Source of the DNA: Tumebacillus flagellatus
GTDB taxonomy: Bacteria > Bacillota > Bacilli > Tumebacillales > Tumebacillaceae
Assembly: GCF_000714935.1 (NCBI RefSeq)
Contig: NZ_JMIR01000001.1
Span: 217,122-281,121, forward strand
Length of the DNA stretch: 64,000 nt
Reading direction: 5' to 3'
Shown here: positions 26,801 through 35,849 of the stretch, piece by piece
Numbering within the stretch: position 1 is the first letter of the stretch
Layout: the number at the start of each line of letters is the position of its first letter
The notes under the pieces: generated by a model
What the model saw: only the letters and a program-made list of their open reading frames with translations
The model's database searches: none
What the model was told of the DNA's origin: nothing
Translations under genes and position numbers: made by a program

Positions 26801-29800
26801 CCTGTGACGGTGCCGTCATTGGCAGCAGCTTCTTGGAACGAAGACGTTGCCGGGGTCAGCGTGACAGTGCCCGGCTCCGGAGCCGGTTCAGCCGTATAGG
26901 AAACCGGGAAGCGAACGCCTTCGGTGTAGCCCGGTGCGGTTTTGTGGAACAAGTCCCACGCGGTGATCGAGACGTACACAGTGCCGCCGTTTGCAGCCAG
27001 TGCGTTCACCGGAATGGAGACCGAAGTTTGACCGGACGCTACGGTTGCCGAACCGAGCAACGTGCCCGCTGATGCTTGGGAGTACACTTTCACGGTGTCG
27101 CCCGCCGTCAGATTGTTGACGGTGACGGTGTCGGCAGCGCCGGAGTTGTTGGTTACGGTCATCTGGTTGGAAATCTTGATGCGGCCGAGTTCCGGTGCGG
27201 TGACAACGCCGTTCGGGAAGGACTTCACGTAGTCGATCAGCGCCGGGAGGTCTTCCGGGCCGGTTTCCGAAGCGAGGGTCGCTGCCGGAATCGGCGCGTA
27301 CTTGCCGGTGCCGGTCGCCATGAAGTTGTTCACGACGATGGTGTACGTTGCGTTCGGGTCGATCAGCGTGCCGTCCATCTTCGTGATGCTGTCCACTTTT
27401 TGCGTCGAGTAGTTGTATGTGTACTTCATGCCCGCGATGCTGTAGTCGGAACCGAAGGAAACGGACAACTGCGCTTCCAGAATCTTCGGAATGTCCGAGC
27501 CCTTGACGGTAACCTTGGTCAACACGTTGTTGAACGGTTGGATGTTGAACAGGTCTTCCCACTTGATCGGGCCGGCGTTCAAGTTCGTGCGGATGCCGCC
27601 GCCGTTCATCATCGCGAAGTCTGCGTCCATCTTGACGCGCATGCCGTCGGCGATCAAGTTGCCAAGCGGGTTGTCGCCGGTGCCGGTGTAGCCGCCCGGC
27701 ATATCGACGGACGACGTGCCGACGACCGACTTGAGGGTCGGGCCTGCTTTTTCCGTGTACTTGTCGATGATTGCGGTGATCGCCGGGTCCGGAGCTACTT
27801 TGGACTGGTCGTTGATGACGACTTCGGCTTTTTTGGAGACGATGTCGTGCGTGGTCGTATCGATCTCCAAATCGACGTCCGCGAACGCTTTGCCGTACTC
27901 GTACGCTTGAACGAGCAGTTTGTTGTTCACATAGCCTTTGGCAATTTCATGGTTGTGCGCTGCGAAAATCACGTCGACGTCCGGGTCGACGTTCGCCGCC
28001 AAGTTTGCAGCCGGACCGGTCACGTTCTCGCCGTTTTGCGTCAAGTCCATATGAGCCAGCACGACGATCGAGTGCACGCCTTGCGCTTTCAACTCCGCCG
28101 CCGCTTTGTTGACCGCTGCCGTTTCGTCGGTGAACTGGATGTCTTGGATCATCGACTGCATGATCATCGAAGCCGCGCCCTTGGTGACGACGCCGATGAA
28201 GCCGATCTTCTCGCCTGCCACTTCCTTGATTTCATACGGCTTGAGGACGAGGTCGCCGGTGTTTTTGTACACGACGTTTGCGGCGATCAGCGGGAAGTTC
28301 ATGCCTTTGTAGTCCGGGTTGGACGGGCGCGCCGGACCGTTCATCAACCGCTTAAGCTCGGCGGTACCGCGGTCAAACTCATGGTTGCCGACGGTGCCGA
28401 TCGAGAAGTTCATCGCGTTGAGCGCTTCAACGGTCGGTTCGTCGTTCTCCAGTGCCGAAACCGGAGAGGAACCGCCGGTTGCGTCGCCGGTGTGCACGAC
28501 GAGCGTGTTCGGGTTCTCTGCTTCGCGCTGTTTCAGGTAGGTCGAGAGGTAGTCGAGACGGCCTGCCGCGTTGACGGTGTCCGGCGTGCCGTCAAAATTC
28601 AAGTCTTTGCCGGTCAGTTTGTAGGTTTGGTCGAGTTTGCCGTGCAAGTCGTTCAACGCCAACAACTGAACTTTCACGATCTTGTAGCCGACCGTCACTT
28701 CAAACGACTTGGTGGATACCGCGTTGCCTTTGCGAATCGTCGCGGTCAGCGTGACTTTGTTCGGAGCCGGTTCGCGTTCCGGACGAGTGACGACGCCGGT
28801 GTTGGAGACCAGGTCGGTGTTGCTCGAAGACCAAGTGATGTCCGAGCCGTACTTCTCGCCTTTCTGCGGAAGCACGAGGTCGGTCGTCACTTCCGAGAGC
28901 GATTTGTTTTGGCTCAGCAAGTCTGCGTCTGTCAGCAGATTCTTGTCAACCGTTACCTTCCCCGCGTTGGTCATCACATGATCCGGAATCGCGTTGCCTC
29001 CGGAATTCGGGTTGGAGTTGTCGTTCGGGGTTTGCCCGTTGACGGTGCCGACTTGGTCGCTGTGCGCGTCGTAGTTCTTGACCACGTCCTTCGCATCCTT
29101 GCCCTCCGGCAAGACGAGGTCGCCTACCTGCACGTTGTCGCCGAGCGACAACTGCGCGTTGGTGTTGGTGACTTGGACTTTGTCGATCTTGCCCTTGGTC
29201 GACAGGGTGAGCACGCCGGAACCTGCTGCCGTGACCGTCGAGATGTTCGCGCTGCCGGTGATCGTGGTGTCCTGCGATCCGTTGACTTCCACCGTGCCGA
29301 TATTGCCTGCGAGATCGACTTGCTGGGCGCCTTCTTGCAGGGTCAATTTCGGAATCGTCACCGAGGAGTCGGACTGAATCGACGCGTTGGTGTTGACGGT
29401 GACTTCTCCGACTTGCGTTTGGCCCTTCGGCTCCACGCGCACGTCTTTCTTGTTCACGTCGACGCCCTTCAACGTCGCATCTTCAAACACGACGGTGTTG
29501 CTGTCACCGCCGTTGACGAGGGTTTTCCCGGAAACTTGCAGATTCTGGCTGTAGAAGTCGTTTTGCAGCTCGCGTCCGACTTCAAAGTTGCCTGCGACCT
29601 TGAGGTTTTTCACCGAGATGAAGTTGGCAGACACTTTCACGTCGCCGTCTACAGTGGTGTTTTGACCGTCGAGAACGAGGTTGTTGCTGAACTCTGCCGC
29701 ACCGGTTTGCGCTGCAAAGCCGGATTGAGTCAGTTCAAGATAAGTCAACTTGTCAATCGTGCCGTTCGTCGCTTGGAAACGCACGGTTGCGCCTTGGAGG

Positions 29801-30564
29801 ACAGTTGCGTTCACTGCGTTGAAGAGCCCCTTCAAGTTGTTCGCAACCGCGTAGTTCTTGCCGTTGATCGTGACGTTCGCATCGGTGACAGCCGCCACTA
29901 CTTGAGGTTTGTTCACGGTGTTGGCAAAGTTGACGGCAACGGCCGCCACTTCTTGGCGCTGTGCGTGTTGCAACGGGTTGAAGTTCACACCGTCGCCTTG
30001 CATCAGACCTGCGTCGATCGCCGCTTGCACGTAGTCTTTCGCCCACTCGCTCACTTGACCGTGATCGGCGACGGAAAGCTTGGCACCTTTGCCCGCAACA
30101 TCGAGCTTCGCGGCGCGCGCCAACACGACCGCGAGCTCTTCGCGGGTGATCTGATCATCCGGACGGAAGGTTTGGTCGCCGTCTCCCGTCATCAGACCGG
30201 CTTTGGCAACCGTTTCGATATATTTGACACCCCATTGTGCAGAGGGTACGTCTTTATAAGAAGAAACAGACCCAGTATCGAGTGTGAGGTTCATGAGACG
30301 GGTCAGAATGACCGCCAACTCTTGGCGAGTAATCGTGTCCAGCGGACGGAAGTTGCCCGACGGGTCACCGCTGATCAAGCCCAGAGTTTTCGCTTGCAGG
30401 ATCGCATCTTGTGCCCACGCATCAGCCAATGCCAGGTCCAGATACCCATTGACAGATTCAGTTGCAGTGGCGGTGGTTCCCGCAGCATAGGTGGCAGTCA
30501 CCGGACTGAGTGCCGTCGTCAGCACCAACGCCGATACCAGTAGTTTTTTCGTGCTGTTCTTCAC
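23869..30564 (-). CDS. Giant S-layer-anchored protein with 5'-nucleotidase, OB-fold, thermonuclease and lamin-tail domains
   Basis: A 2231-residue exported protein. Its domains, from the N-terminus, are as follows. Residues 1-28: signal peptide. About 30-215: three SLH domains (for example LGLISGDPSGNFRPLDTITR) that bind pyruvylated wall polymer. About 225-520: polymer-like beta repeats. About 540-625: Ig-like domain. About 630-1130: 5'-nucleotidase, with LLALNDLHGKLD, HTGDATGG, GNHEFDRG and AAHNHE, then its C-terminal domain. About 1360-1540: OB-fold. About 1556-1685: thermonuclease, with RFLSIDTPE, DKYGRLLAHV and KKGIW. About 1845-2050: two fibronectin-like domains. About 2056-2231: lamin-tail domain. 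It would degrade DNA or RNA and dephosphorylate the products outside the cell. The start is GTG with GGGGGAAA upstream. B. subtilis YhcR has related catalytic parts in another order. Confidence 0.85.
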   Translation of the reverse strand: MKNSTKKLLVSALVLTTALSPVTATYAAGTTATATESVNGYLDLALADAWAQDAILQAKTLGLISGDPSGNFRPLDTITRQELAVILTRLMNLTLDTGSVSSYKDVPSAQWGVKYIETVAKAGLMTGDGDQTFRPDDQITREELAVVLARAAKLDVAGKGAKLSVADHGQVSEWAKDYVQAAIDAGLMQGDGVNFNPLQHAQRQEVAAVAVNFANTVNKPQVVAAVTDANVTINGKNYAVANNLKGLFNAVNATVLQGATVRFQATNGTIDKLTYLELTQSGFAAQTGAAEFSNNLVLDGQNTTVDGDVKVSANFISVKNLKVAGNFEVGRELQNDFYSQNLQVSGKTLVNGGDSNTVVFEDATLKGVDVNKKDVRVEPKGQTQVGEVTVNTNASIQSDSSVTIPKLTLQEGAQQVDLAGNIGTVEVNGSQDTTITGSANISTVTAAGSGVLTLSTKGKIDKVQVTNTNAQLSLGDNVQVGDLVLPEGKDAKDVVKNYDAHSDQVGTVNGQTPNDNSNPNSGGNAIPDHVMTNAGKVTVDKNLLTDADLLSQNKSLSEVTTDLVLPQKGEKYGSDITWSSSNTDLVSNTGVVTRPEREPAPNKVTLTATIRKGNAVSTKSFEVTVGYKIVKVQLLALNDLHGKLDQTYKLTGKDLNFDGTPDTVNAAGRLDYLSTYLKQREAENPNTLVVHTGDATGGSSPVSALENDEPTVEALNAMNFSIGTVGNHEFDRGTAELKRLMNGPARPSNPDYKGMNFPLIAANVVYKNTGDLVLKPYEIKEVAGEKIGFIGVVTKGAASMIMQSMIQDIQFTDETAAVNKAAAELKAQGVHSIVVLAHMDLTQNGENVTGPAANLAANVDPDVDVIFAAHNHEIAKGYVNNKLLVQAYEYGKAFADVDLEIDTTTHDIVSKKAEVVINDQSKVAPDPAITAIIDKYTEKAGPTLKSVVGTSSVDMPGGYTGTGDNPLGNLIADGMRVKMDADFAMMNGGGIRTNLNAGPIKWEDLFNIQPFNNVLTKVTVKGSDIPKILEAQLSVSFGSDYSIAGMKYTYNYSTQKVDSITKMDGTLIDPNATYTIVVNNFMATGTGKYAPIPAATLASETGPEDLPALIDYVKSFPNGVVTAPELGRIKISNQMTVTNNSGAADTVTVNNLTAGDTVKVYSQASAGTLLGSATVASGQTSVSIPVNALAANGGTVYVSITAWDLFHKTAPGYTEGVRFPVSYTAEPAPEPGTVTLTPATSSFQEAAANDGTVTGSEVLTLANGTFAQDLTKADVTLNNLPAGLDYTVTRNSDTQLTITLSGQATAHTSANNANVTVTIPQAKIIGANANVTSSPFAITFLDPAAQTMSIANARSVTNKTQKVTIQGIVTANNSAFNSSAKLSTYIQDSSGGINLFGYTAPAGFDFQEGDELRMTGTISTYNNLTEFVPDANAITLIGKGRTLPTPQAMTLEELSNTSVAEAAEGKLVQVSGYLSSKPDTPDSAGGYNLSLIDANFNSLLVRVYATTGAINSLQVGKWYDLTGIMSQYNTDYQLLPRKAGDVVEQATQAPAPSTDGVVKQATVARGVDGDTVKLSTPIFGATNVRFLSIDTPETVYNGLSQGAHGDAAHNALDALLPANTPVELHFGSEPLDKYGRLLAHVFKNGEDINLKQVREGMATTYQIYPNLEGFETYADALKAAKAEKKGIWNPADPLLEQPFVFRARMDNNTPLSKPVGDYYTKKLVDPNLWYTIPAENRVFFWNDTDAATAGYSKVSFTADNTELFSDVYQVDTANSTVSGFPYGVTLDTVNAVVKPLVGATVKYYQADGQTEITSGTLATGNLIVVTAADGVTKKTYTVTTDAIPAPTVVTSVKGVSQDTDLQTTGGVENKITWVDSKNTTQVEVLRSTTGVIGDAVSLGFVPSGRQTFTDSDVEAGTTYTYFIVAQNSTGSADPVSVQVTASQDYENVVPLTQATNVAVTSTDLDNATVGVNNVVTWTDATGPVGTTYQILRSKTNDVSTATVVGTANEGEQTYTDTVRDAGTVNTTYYYFVKAVNGNQDTTSDVASVIAKDNHILISEIYGNGGNAASTYKYDFVELYNPSDVDITLSNWMLQYQAATTSTWPWASSGSVTLNGVIKAHGYALIKYNSGSNTGLADLPAGFLASSTTNLSGTAGKLALLSHNSAYLASMNDLALVDFVGFGSTANLFDGSGPANQTASDYTHSIQRNEGVDTNDNAVDFVTATPTPTVTP

Positions 30565-30667
30565 TGAATTTCCCCCGTTTTCGATGAGATGAACAATCCC
30601 AGTTCCCCTGTAAATCATCGTGTTGTAAATGCTTTTCTCACAACACAGAATCTATCTTATCACAAAA

Positions 30668-30696
30668 ATCTTGCTAGTTTGTAATTATTTTGTCAA
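30668..30696 (-). promoter_or_regulatory. Candidate sigma-A promoter of the S-layer nuclease gene
   Basis: The minus strand reads TTGACA (30691-30696), 17 bases, then CAAGAT (30668-30673). A long AT-rich leader of about 100 bases leads to the GTG. A second TAAGAT lies 10 bases further on. Confidence 0.45.
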
Positions 30697-30715
30697 TATT
30701 GATCGAAAAAGACAC

Positions 30716-30751
30716 GAAAAAGCCCGACGCTCGTTACCGAGAGTCGGGCTT
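30716..30751 (-). terminator. Terminator after the 6S RNA candidate
   Basis: AGCCCGACGCTCG and CGAGAGTCGGGCT form a stem followed by TTTTTCG on the minus strand. Confidence 0.85.
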
Positions 30752-30753
30752 GT

Positions 30754-30918
30754 GGATGTCAGCAGTTCAAGAACCCCGCACCGCCGTGTTACCAAAGTTT
30801 TGAACCTGCTCGCGCAGGTGGGTGGTCTGCTTTGGCCTCTGTGGTTCCGCCACGAGCGCTGCTCAGCGGCCTCCACTCTTCCGTTCGACTGGGACCTCCC
30901 AAAGTCTAACTGTTGGAT
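30754..30918 (-). ncRNA. ssrS: Candidate 6S RNA (SsrS/BsrA-like)
   Basis: This 165-base stretch has no plausible gene but folds as one long interrupted hairpin on the minus strand. The ends pair (GATCCAACAGTT with AACTGCTGACATCC). The interior contains G-rich and C-rich arms around GAGCAGCGCTC and GGCGGAACCAC, and a terminator follows at once. TATGTT lies at -10 from the predicted 5' end. 6S RNA binds housekeeping RNA polymerase as a promoter mimic. In B. subtilis the 6S-1 gene bsrA lies next to aspS, as here, which is the main support. I could not run a covariance model, and the family call is from position and overall shape. The remaining 110 bases to the aspS stop (30919-31029) hold nothing else I recognise. 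Confidence 0.6.
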
Positions 30919-31029
30919 CAAAACATAAGACAATCACCAACATAGAAGGGTTCTTTGAAGTTGCTTACGAAGATTTGCCTTGACCTAATCGTACTTGAAT
31001 TGAAGGAAAATTCAAATAGTGCAAGAGCC

Positions 31030-32880
31030 CTATTTTGCGACTGGGTCGTTAGTCTCCCCCTCGGCGGTTGTGTCGGCTTCCAGCACCGCTTTGCCGTGGC
31101 GGGCGATGTGCAGAACCTCCATCTGTTGCGTCGTGACCGGAGACGGAGCGTCGGTCATCAAGTCGGACGCCGAGGATGTTTTCGGGAACGCGATGGTGTC
31201 GCGCAAGGACGGGCGTTGCGCCATGATCATGATGATCCGGTCGAGACCGAACGCGATGCCGCCGTGCGGCGGGGTGCCGTACTCGAACGCTTCCAGCAGG
31301 AAGCCGAATTGCTCCCACGCTTCTTCGAGCGTGAAGCCCAGCGCCTTGAACATGCGCTCTTGGATTTCACGACGGAAGATCCGCATCGAGCCGCCGCCGA
31401 TTTCAAAGCCGTTCAGCGCGAGGTCGTACGCTTGGGCACGAACGTTCGCCGGGTCGGTTTCCAAGAGGTGCAGGTCTTCCACCATCGGCATCGTGAACGG
31501 ATGGTGAGCTGCCACGTAGCGGCCGGATTCCTCGTCATGCTCCAAGAGCGGGAATTCCGTGATCCAGATGAACTTGAACTGCGATTCGTCGATCAGCTGC
31601 AGGTCGCGCGCCAACTTCTGGCGGAGGTTGCCCAGCGCGTCGGCGACGACTTTTTTGCTGTCGGCGGCAAACAGGATCAGGTCGCCGACGGAAGCGCCTG
31701 CGGTCTTGATCAGCGCTTGCATTTCTTCCTCAGAGAAGAACTTCGCAATCGGGGACTTCACGCCTTCTTCTTGCACCGCGATCCACGCCATGCCTTTGGC
31801 GCCGTAGCGCTTGACGAACGCTTCAAGCTCGTCGATTTGCTTGCGGGAGTAGCCCGCGCAGCCCGGTGCGACGACCGCTTTCACTTGGCCGCCCGCTTCC
31901 ACCGCCGCGTTGAACACTTTGAAGCCGCAACCGCGCACTTGCTCGGTCAGGTCTTGCAGCTCTACGCCGTAGCGGATGTCCGGTTTGTCGGAGCCGTAGC
32001 GCGCCATCGCTTCCGCATAGGTCATGCGCGGGAACGGACGCGGAATTTCGATGCCGAGGGTGGTTTGGAACAGACCGACCATCATCTCTTCGACCATCTC
32101 GTGGAACTTTTCCAGCGGAATGAACGATTGCTCGATGTCGAGCTGGGTGAATTCCGGTTGGCGGTCAGCGCGCAGGTCTTCGTCGCGGAAGCAGCGGGCG
32201 ACTTGATAGTAGCGCTCAAAGCCGGACACCATCAGCAACTGCTTGAACAGCTGCGGAGATTGCGGCAGCGCGTAGAATTCACCCGGATGCACGCGGGACG
32301 GCACGAGGTAGTCGCGCGCGCCCTCCGGCGTGGACTTGGTCAGCATCGGCGTCTCAACTTCGAGGAAGCCGTTGTTGTCGAGGAAGTCGCGGAAGTATTT
32401 CACCGCTTTGGAGCGGAGGATGAAGATCTTCTGCATTTCCGGACGGCGCAGATCGAGGTAGCGGTACTTCAGCTTCAAGTTCTCATCGACATCGACGTTG
32501 TCTTGGATGAAGAACGGCGTGGTTTTCGCCGCGTTCAAGATTTCGACCGCTTGGACATGCACTTCGATCTCGCCGGTCGGGATCTTCGCGTTGACCGCGC
32601 TCTCGGAGCGGGAAGACACGGTGCCGCGCACCGCCACGACGTACTCGTTGCGCAGTTTGTCGCCCATCTCCATCAGTTCCGGCCCGCACGTCTCGGACGG
32701 TTCAAACACCACTTGCACATAGCCGGAACGGTCGCGCAGATCGATGAAGATCAGCCCGCCGAGGTCGCGGCGGCGTTGCACCCAGCCGGTCAGCGTCACT
32801 TGCTCTCCTACGTGTGCCTTGCGAAGCTCGCCCGCGTTGTGCGTGCGGTGGAGCGTTTGTCCTTGGAATTGCTCGCTCAT
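31030..32880 (-). CDS. aspS: Aspartyl-tRNA synthetase
   Basis: A class II synthetase of 616 residues, the bacterial type with an inserted GAD domain. The anticodon-binding OB-fold is at about 1-110 ([23 protein letters not shown]). Motif 2 contains [28 protein letters not shown], and motif 3 is [16 protein letters not shown] near residue 530. GGGGAGG precedes the ATG at 32880. It lies 23 bases after hisS, and the two are read from the T-box-controlled promoter upstream of hisS. No terminator is evident before the downstream 6S RNA candidate. Confidence 0.96.
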   Translation of the reverse strand: MSEQFQGQTLHRTHNAGELRKAHVGEQVTLTGWVQRRRDLGGLIFIDLRDRSGYVQVVFEPSETCGPELMEMGDKLRNEYVVAVRGTVSSRSESAVNAKIPTGEIEVHVQAVEILNAAKTTPFFIQDNVDVDENLKLKYRYLDLRRPEMQKIFILRSKAVKYFRDFLDNNGFLEVETPMLTKSTPEGARDYLVPSRVHPGEFYALPQSPQLFKQLLMVSGFERYYQVARCFRDEDLRADRQPEFTQLDIEQSFIPLEKFHEMVEEMMVGLFQTTLGIEIPRPFPRMTYAEAMARYGSDKPDIRYGVELQDLTEQVRGCGFKVFNAAVEAGGQVKAVVAPGCAGYSRKQIDELEAFVKRYGAKGMAWIAVQEEGVKSPIAKFFSEEEMQALIKTAGASVGDLILFAADSKKVVADALGNLRQKLARDLQLIDESQFKFIWITEFPLLEHDEESGRYVAAHHPFTMPMVEDLHLLETDPANVRAQAYDLALNGFEIGGGSMRIFRREIQERMFKALGFTLEEAWEQFGFLLEAFEYGTPPHGGIAFGLDRIIMIMAQRPSLRDTIAFPKTSSASDLMTDAPSPVTTQQMEVLHIARHGKAVLEADTTAEGETNDPVAK

Positions 32881-32903
32881 GATTGGTTCCTCCCCACGGA
32901 TCT

Positions 32904-34151
32904 CTACAGTTTCTGTTGAACTTTCTGCACCAGCTCGGAGAGCGGGACGGACACTTGCTCGCCGCTTTCCATGTCTTTGATGTTGGCGACGCCCTGCGCC
33001 AGTTCGTCGTCGCCGAGGATGACGACTTGCTTTGCGTTCAAGCGGTCCGCCGCTTTCATCTGCGCTTTCATGCTCTTGCCCAGATAGTCCTTGTCAGCGA
33101 CGAGGCCGGCGGTGCGCAGTTCTTGCAACAGGGTGACGGTGCGCTTCGATGCTTCTTCGCCCAGCGCCACCAAGAACACGTCGACGCCCTTTTCAATCGG
33201 CAGTTGCACGTCTTGGTTTTGCAGAGCGATCAGCGCGCGCTCGATTCCGACGGCAAACCCGATGCCCGGTTGATCCGGCCCGCCGAGCTGCTCGACCATG
33301 CCGTTGTAGCGGCCGCCGCCGGAGAGCGTCGAGCCGGATTCCATAAACTCAAACGCCGTCTGCGTGTAGTAATCGAGACCGCGCACCATGCGCGGGTTGA
33401 CGACGTACCGGATGCCGAACGAGTCGAGGTACGACTTCACTTGCTCGAAGTGGGTTTTGTCTTCGTCCGTCAAGTAATCGAGCATGTACGGCGAGTTTGC
33501 CACGATCTCGTTGTCGCGGTCGACTTTGCAGTCGAGGATGCGCATCGGGTTGCGGTCGAAGCGGCTCTGGCAGTCTTTGCAAAGCGTATCTTTGACCGGG
33601 GCGAGGTGTTCACGCAGCACGTGGCGGTACGCTTCCCGAGATGCCGGGGACCCGACAGAGTTGATTTCCAGCGTAATGTCCTTCAAACCGAGTTCCGTAA
33701 AAAACGTCATCGCCAGCGCAATCACTTCCGCATCCACGCTCGGGTCGTTGACGCCCAGCACTTCGACGCCGAACTGGTGGAATTGGCGGTAGCGGCCGGC
33801 TTGCGGACGCTCGTAGCGGAACATCGGGCCGATGTAGTACATCTTGGTCGGCTGCGGTTGCGCGTAGAGTTTGTTCTCGACGAACGCGCGCACCACCGAC
33901 GCGGTTCCTTCCGGACGCAGGGTCAGCGAGCGCTCGCCGCGGTCTTGGAAGGTGTACATTTCCTTCTCGACGATGTCGGTCGTCTCGCCGACGCCGCGCT
34001 TGAAGAGCTCGGTGTGTTCAAAAATCGGAGTGCGGATCTCCGCAACGTTGAAACGGCGGCACACGTCTCTTGCCGTACGCTCGATAAACTGCCATCTCTC
34101 CACATCGCCGGGGAGCAAATCGTTCACTCCGCGGGGTCGATTGGTTAACAT
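32904..34151 (-). CDS. hisS: Histidyl-tRNA synthetase
   Basis: A class II synthetase of 415 residues. Motif 1 begins near [10 protein letters not shown]; motif 2 includes [15 protein letters not shown] and [22 protein letters not shown]; the histidine-specific signature is [13 protein letters not shown] near 255; motif 3 is [28 protein letters not shown]. The C-terminal anticodon-binding domain starts near residue 325. The ATG at 34151 follows GAAGGAGGA; an in-frame extension to 34193 would enter the T-box terminator and is rejected. It is the first gene of the hisS-aspS operon. Confidence 0.96.
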   Translation of the reverse strand: MLTNRPRGVNDLLPGDVERWQFIERTARDVCRRFNVAEIRTPIFEHTELFKRGVGETTDIVEKEMYTFQDRGERSLTLRPEGTASVVRAFVENKLYAQPQPTKMYYIGPMFRYERPQAGRYRQFHQFGVEVLGVNDPSVDAEVIALAMTFFTELGLKDITLEINSVGSPASREAYRHVLREHLAPVKDTLCKDCQSRFDRNPMRILDCKVDRDNEIVANSPYMLDYLTDEDKTHFEQVKSYLDSFGIRYVVNPRMVRGLDYYTQTAFEFMESGSTLSGGGRYNGMVEQLGGPDQPGIGFAVGIERALIALQNQDVQLPIEKGVDVFLVALGEEASKRTVTLLQELRTAGLVADKDYLGKSMKAQMKAADRLNAKQVVILGDDELAQGVANIKDMESGEQVSVPLSELVQKVQQKL

Positions 34152-34159
34152 GTTGAATT

Positions 34160-34475
34160 CCTCCTTCGGTGTACGAAAAAAAGCTCCCGTCACTAGCGCA
34201 TATCACATGCACTAGGGACGAGAGCTTTGTAGTTCCCGTGGTACCACCCTGATTGAAACGGCAGAAAAAACACCGCTTCCGCTTAGCCGGTTAACGCCCG
34301 GACACGCCCAACGCTACTGCCCCCGGAAAACAAGAGGGTTCGCGGTGAGTCCTCTGGGATGTCTTTCTCGAAGGCGCGTAGGGAGACACTTGCAGCCGAG
34401 GGTGTCTCTTCTCTGGCAACGCGGAGAGCTTCGGTACTTTTTCCCGTCATGGGATCTCGATCAAGTTGAAATTAA
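34160..34475 (-). ncRNA. T-box riboswitch leader of hisS-aspS (aspartate specifier)
   Basis: A tRNA-sensing leader that lets transcription pass when uncharged tRNA pairs with it. On the minus strand the T-box sequence AGGGTGGTACCACG is at about 34236-34250 and is followed by the terminator (34176-34227: AAGCTCTCGTCCCTAGTGCAT against ATGCGCTAGTGACGGGAGCTT, then TTTTTTT). Stem I can be folded by eye: CGAAG with CTTCG, GGGA with TCCC, an AGTA on the 5' side and AGAGAAGAGAC as the AG bulge. The 3' side of the specifier loop then reads AGAAAGACA, placing GAC (Asp) followed by the usual A at 34361-34363. The leader fills the 332-base gap between hisS and the MFS gene. Confidence 0.9.
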
Positions 34476-34480
34476 GTGTA

Positions 34481-34509
34481 ATCTTACTCAGACAATGTTT
34501 TTCTGTCAA
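34481..34509 (-). promoter_or_regulatory. Sigma-A promoter of hisS-aspS, inside the 3' end of the MFS gene
   Basis: A near-consensus promoter: TTGACA (34504-34509), a 17-base spacer and TAAGAT (34481-34486). The MFS stop codon TAA is part of the -10 hexamer, so the promoter is written in the last codons of the upstream gene. Confidence 0.85.
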
Positions 34510-35821
34510 GTACATTCTGCCCATTTTCGCGAAGTTTACTCGCCGCCACCACGCCCAAAATCAACAGCAGAGTACCGGCAGCGGCAAATGTCACGCCCAC
34601 CGCCGCGACGCCGAGCACCGCGCCGCCGACGATCACCCCGAGCGATTCCGAGCCGAACGAGGCGGTCGCCCAGACGCTTTGGCAAGCGGACATGCGGTGC
34701 ATCGGCATGGTTTGCTGAATCATCGTCGTCACCGGAATGTCGGTCAAAAAGTGCGCGAACCCCGTCGCGCCCACCAACGCGCAAGCCAGCGCGAGCGGCG
34801 GCGCAAACGAAAGCGCGAGGAACATCACGGCGTACAGCAGCCAGCCGACGGCGACGAGTTGCACGACGGAAAGGCGGGCGGCGAGTTTTTTCATGGAAGC
34901 GGTGGAGAGGAACATGCCGATCGAGAAGCACGCCATCAGCAACCCGTAGACATCGCCCTCGCCGTGCAGGACGTTGCCCGCCAAGAGCGGCAGCCCGACT
35001 TTGATCAACCCCGCCGACACCACCAAGCCGAACGACGAGGCCGCGACGGCAAACAGCACCTGCTTGCGCCGTTTCAGTTCCCCGAATGCAGAACCGATCT
35101 CCCGCAAAAGGGTCCAAGCCCGGCGGGCTGCAGAACGGTTTGACGAGATTTCCGCGCTGCCGGACGATTCGTGTATCGATGCGGCTTTCAAAGCGCCGGA
35201 CGCAGCGCGATCCGCGAGAGCCTCCCCGCCGCCGGACAGGTTCGTTTTTTTCAAGGCCAGCAAGGTCGCAAACGACAGCAGGAACGACAGAGCGTTGCCC
35301 CAGAGCACGACGTCCGCCTGCGCCCGCGCCATCAGCACGCCGCCGAGCAACATGCCGAGCACTTTGCAGATCCGTTTCGCCCCTTCGCTGAGCGAATTGG
35401 CGAGCAACAACTGCTCACGCCCGAGCATCTCCGGGTACAGCGCCCGCATCGCCGGGTGAAAAAACGCCCTCGCCGTCGTCAGCAACGCCGCGACGGCACA
35501 CACTTCCACAACCGTCAAACTCCCCAGCGCATAACGCACCGCCAACCACGCGACGGCCGCGGCCCGCACGAGGTCGGAAACCAGCATCGTCGTCCGCCGG
35601 TTCCAGCGGTCGGCCAACACGCCGGCGAGCAACCCGCACACGAGAAACGGCACGCTCTGACAAAACGCCAACCAGCCGAGCGCCGCCGCGCTGCTCTCTG
35701 TCAAACGGTACACCAACCACACGATGCCGACTTCATAGACGGCGTCTCCCAACTGCGACAACACCTGTCCCGAAAACAAAAGGGAGTAGCCGCGATGGCG
35801 TAGCAGCTCCCGATACGTCAT
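34484..35821 (-). CDS. Major facilitator superfamily exporter
   Basis: A 445-residue MFS protein with 12 predicted helices, of the MFS_3 / multidrug and macrolide efflux type. Family features are the N-terminal YSLLFSGQVLSQLGDAVYEVGI and, in loop 2-3, GVLADRWNRRTTMLVSDL. The central cytoplasmic loop (about residues 195-245) is long, Ser-rich and basic, and varies in the family. The substrate cannot be told from sequence. It lies 28 bases after the flippase gene on the same strand, with GAGAGG before the ATG, so the two may be cotranscribed. Confidence 0.85.
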   Translation of the reverse strand: MTYRELLRHRGYSLLFSGQVLSQLGDAVYEVGIVWLVYRLTESSAAALGWLAFCQSVPFLVCGLLAGVLADRWNRRTTMLVSDLVRAAAVAWLAVRYALGSLTVVEVCAVAALLTTARAFFHPAMRALYPEMLGREQLLLANSLSEGAKRICKVLGMLLGGVLMARAQADVVLWGNALSFLLSFATLLALKKTNLSGGGEALADRAASGALKAASIHESSGSAEISSNRSAARRAWTLLREIGSAFGELKRRKQVLFAVAASSFGLVVSAGLIKVGLPLLAGNVLHGEGDVYGLLMACFSIGMFLSTASMKKLAARLSVVQLVAVGWLLYAVMFLALSFAPPLALACALVGATGFAHFLTDIPVTTMIQQTMPMHRMSACQSVWATASFGSESLGVIVGGAVLGVAAVGVTFAAAGTLLLILGVVAASKLRENGQNVLDRKTLSE

Positions 35822-35849
35822 GACGACCTCTCCCCTCTCCCCTCTCCGA

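Noticed and set aside
24205-30543. Two very long open frames on the plus strand (about 955 and 1155 codons)
   Set aside because: They lie antisense to the S-layer nuclease gene, are rich in Arg, Val and His without any domain, and lack ribosome binding sites. GC-rich codon bias on the minus strand leaves the antisense frame open.
31016-31029. The 13-mer TAGTGCAAGAGCC found here and at about 59838
   Set aside because: Several 13-base matches are expected by chance in 64 kb, and the flanks do not match, so it is not treated as a repeat or attachment site.
30955-32919. A 654-codon plus-strand frame opposite aspS
   Set aside because: It is antisense to a complete aspS with all class II motifs; no ribosome binding site and no domain.
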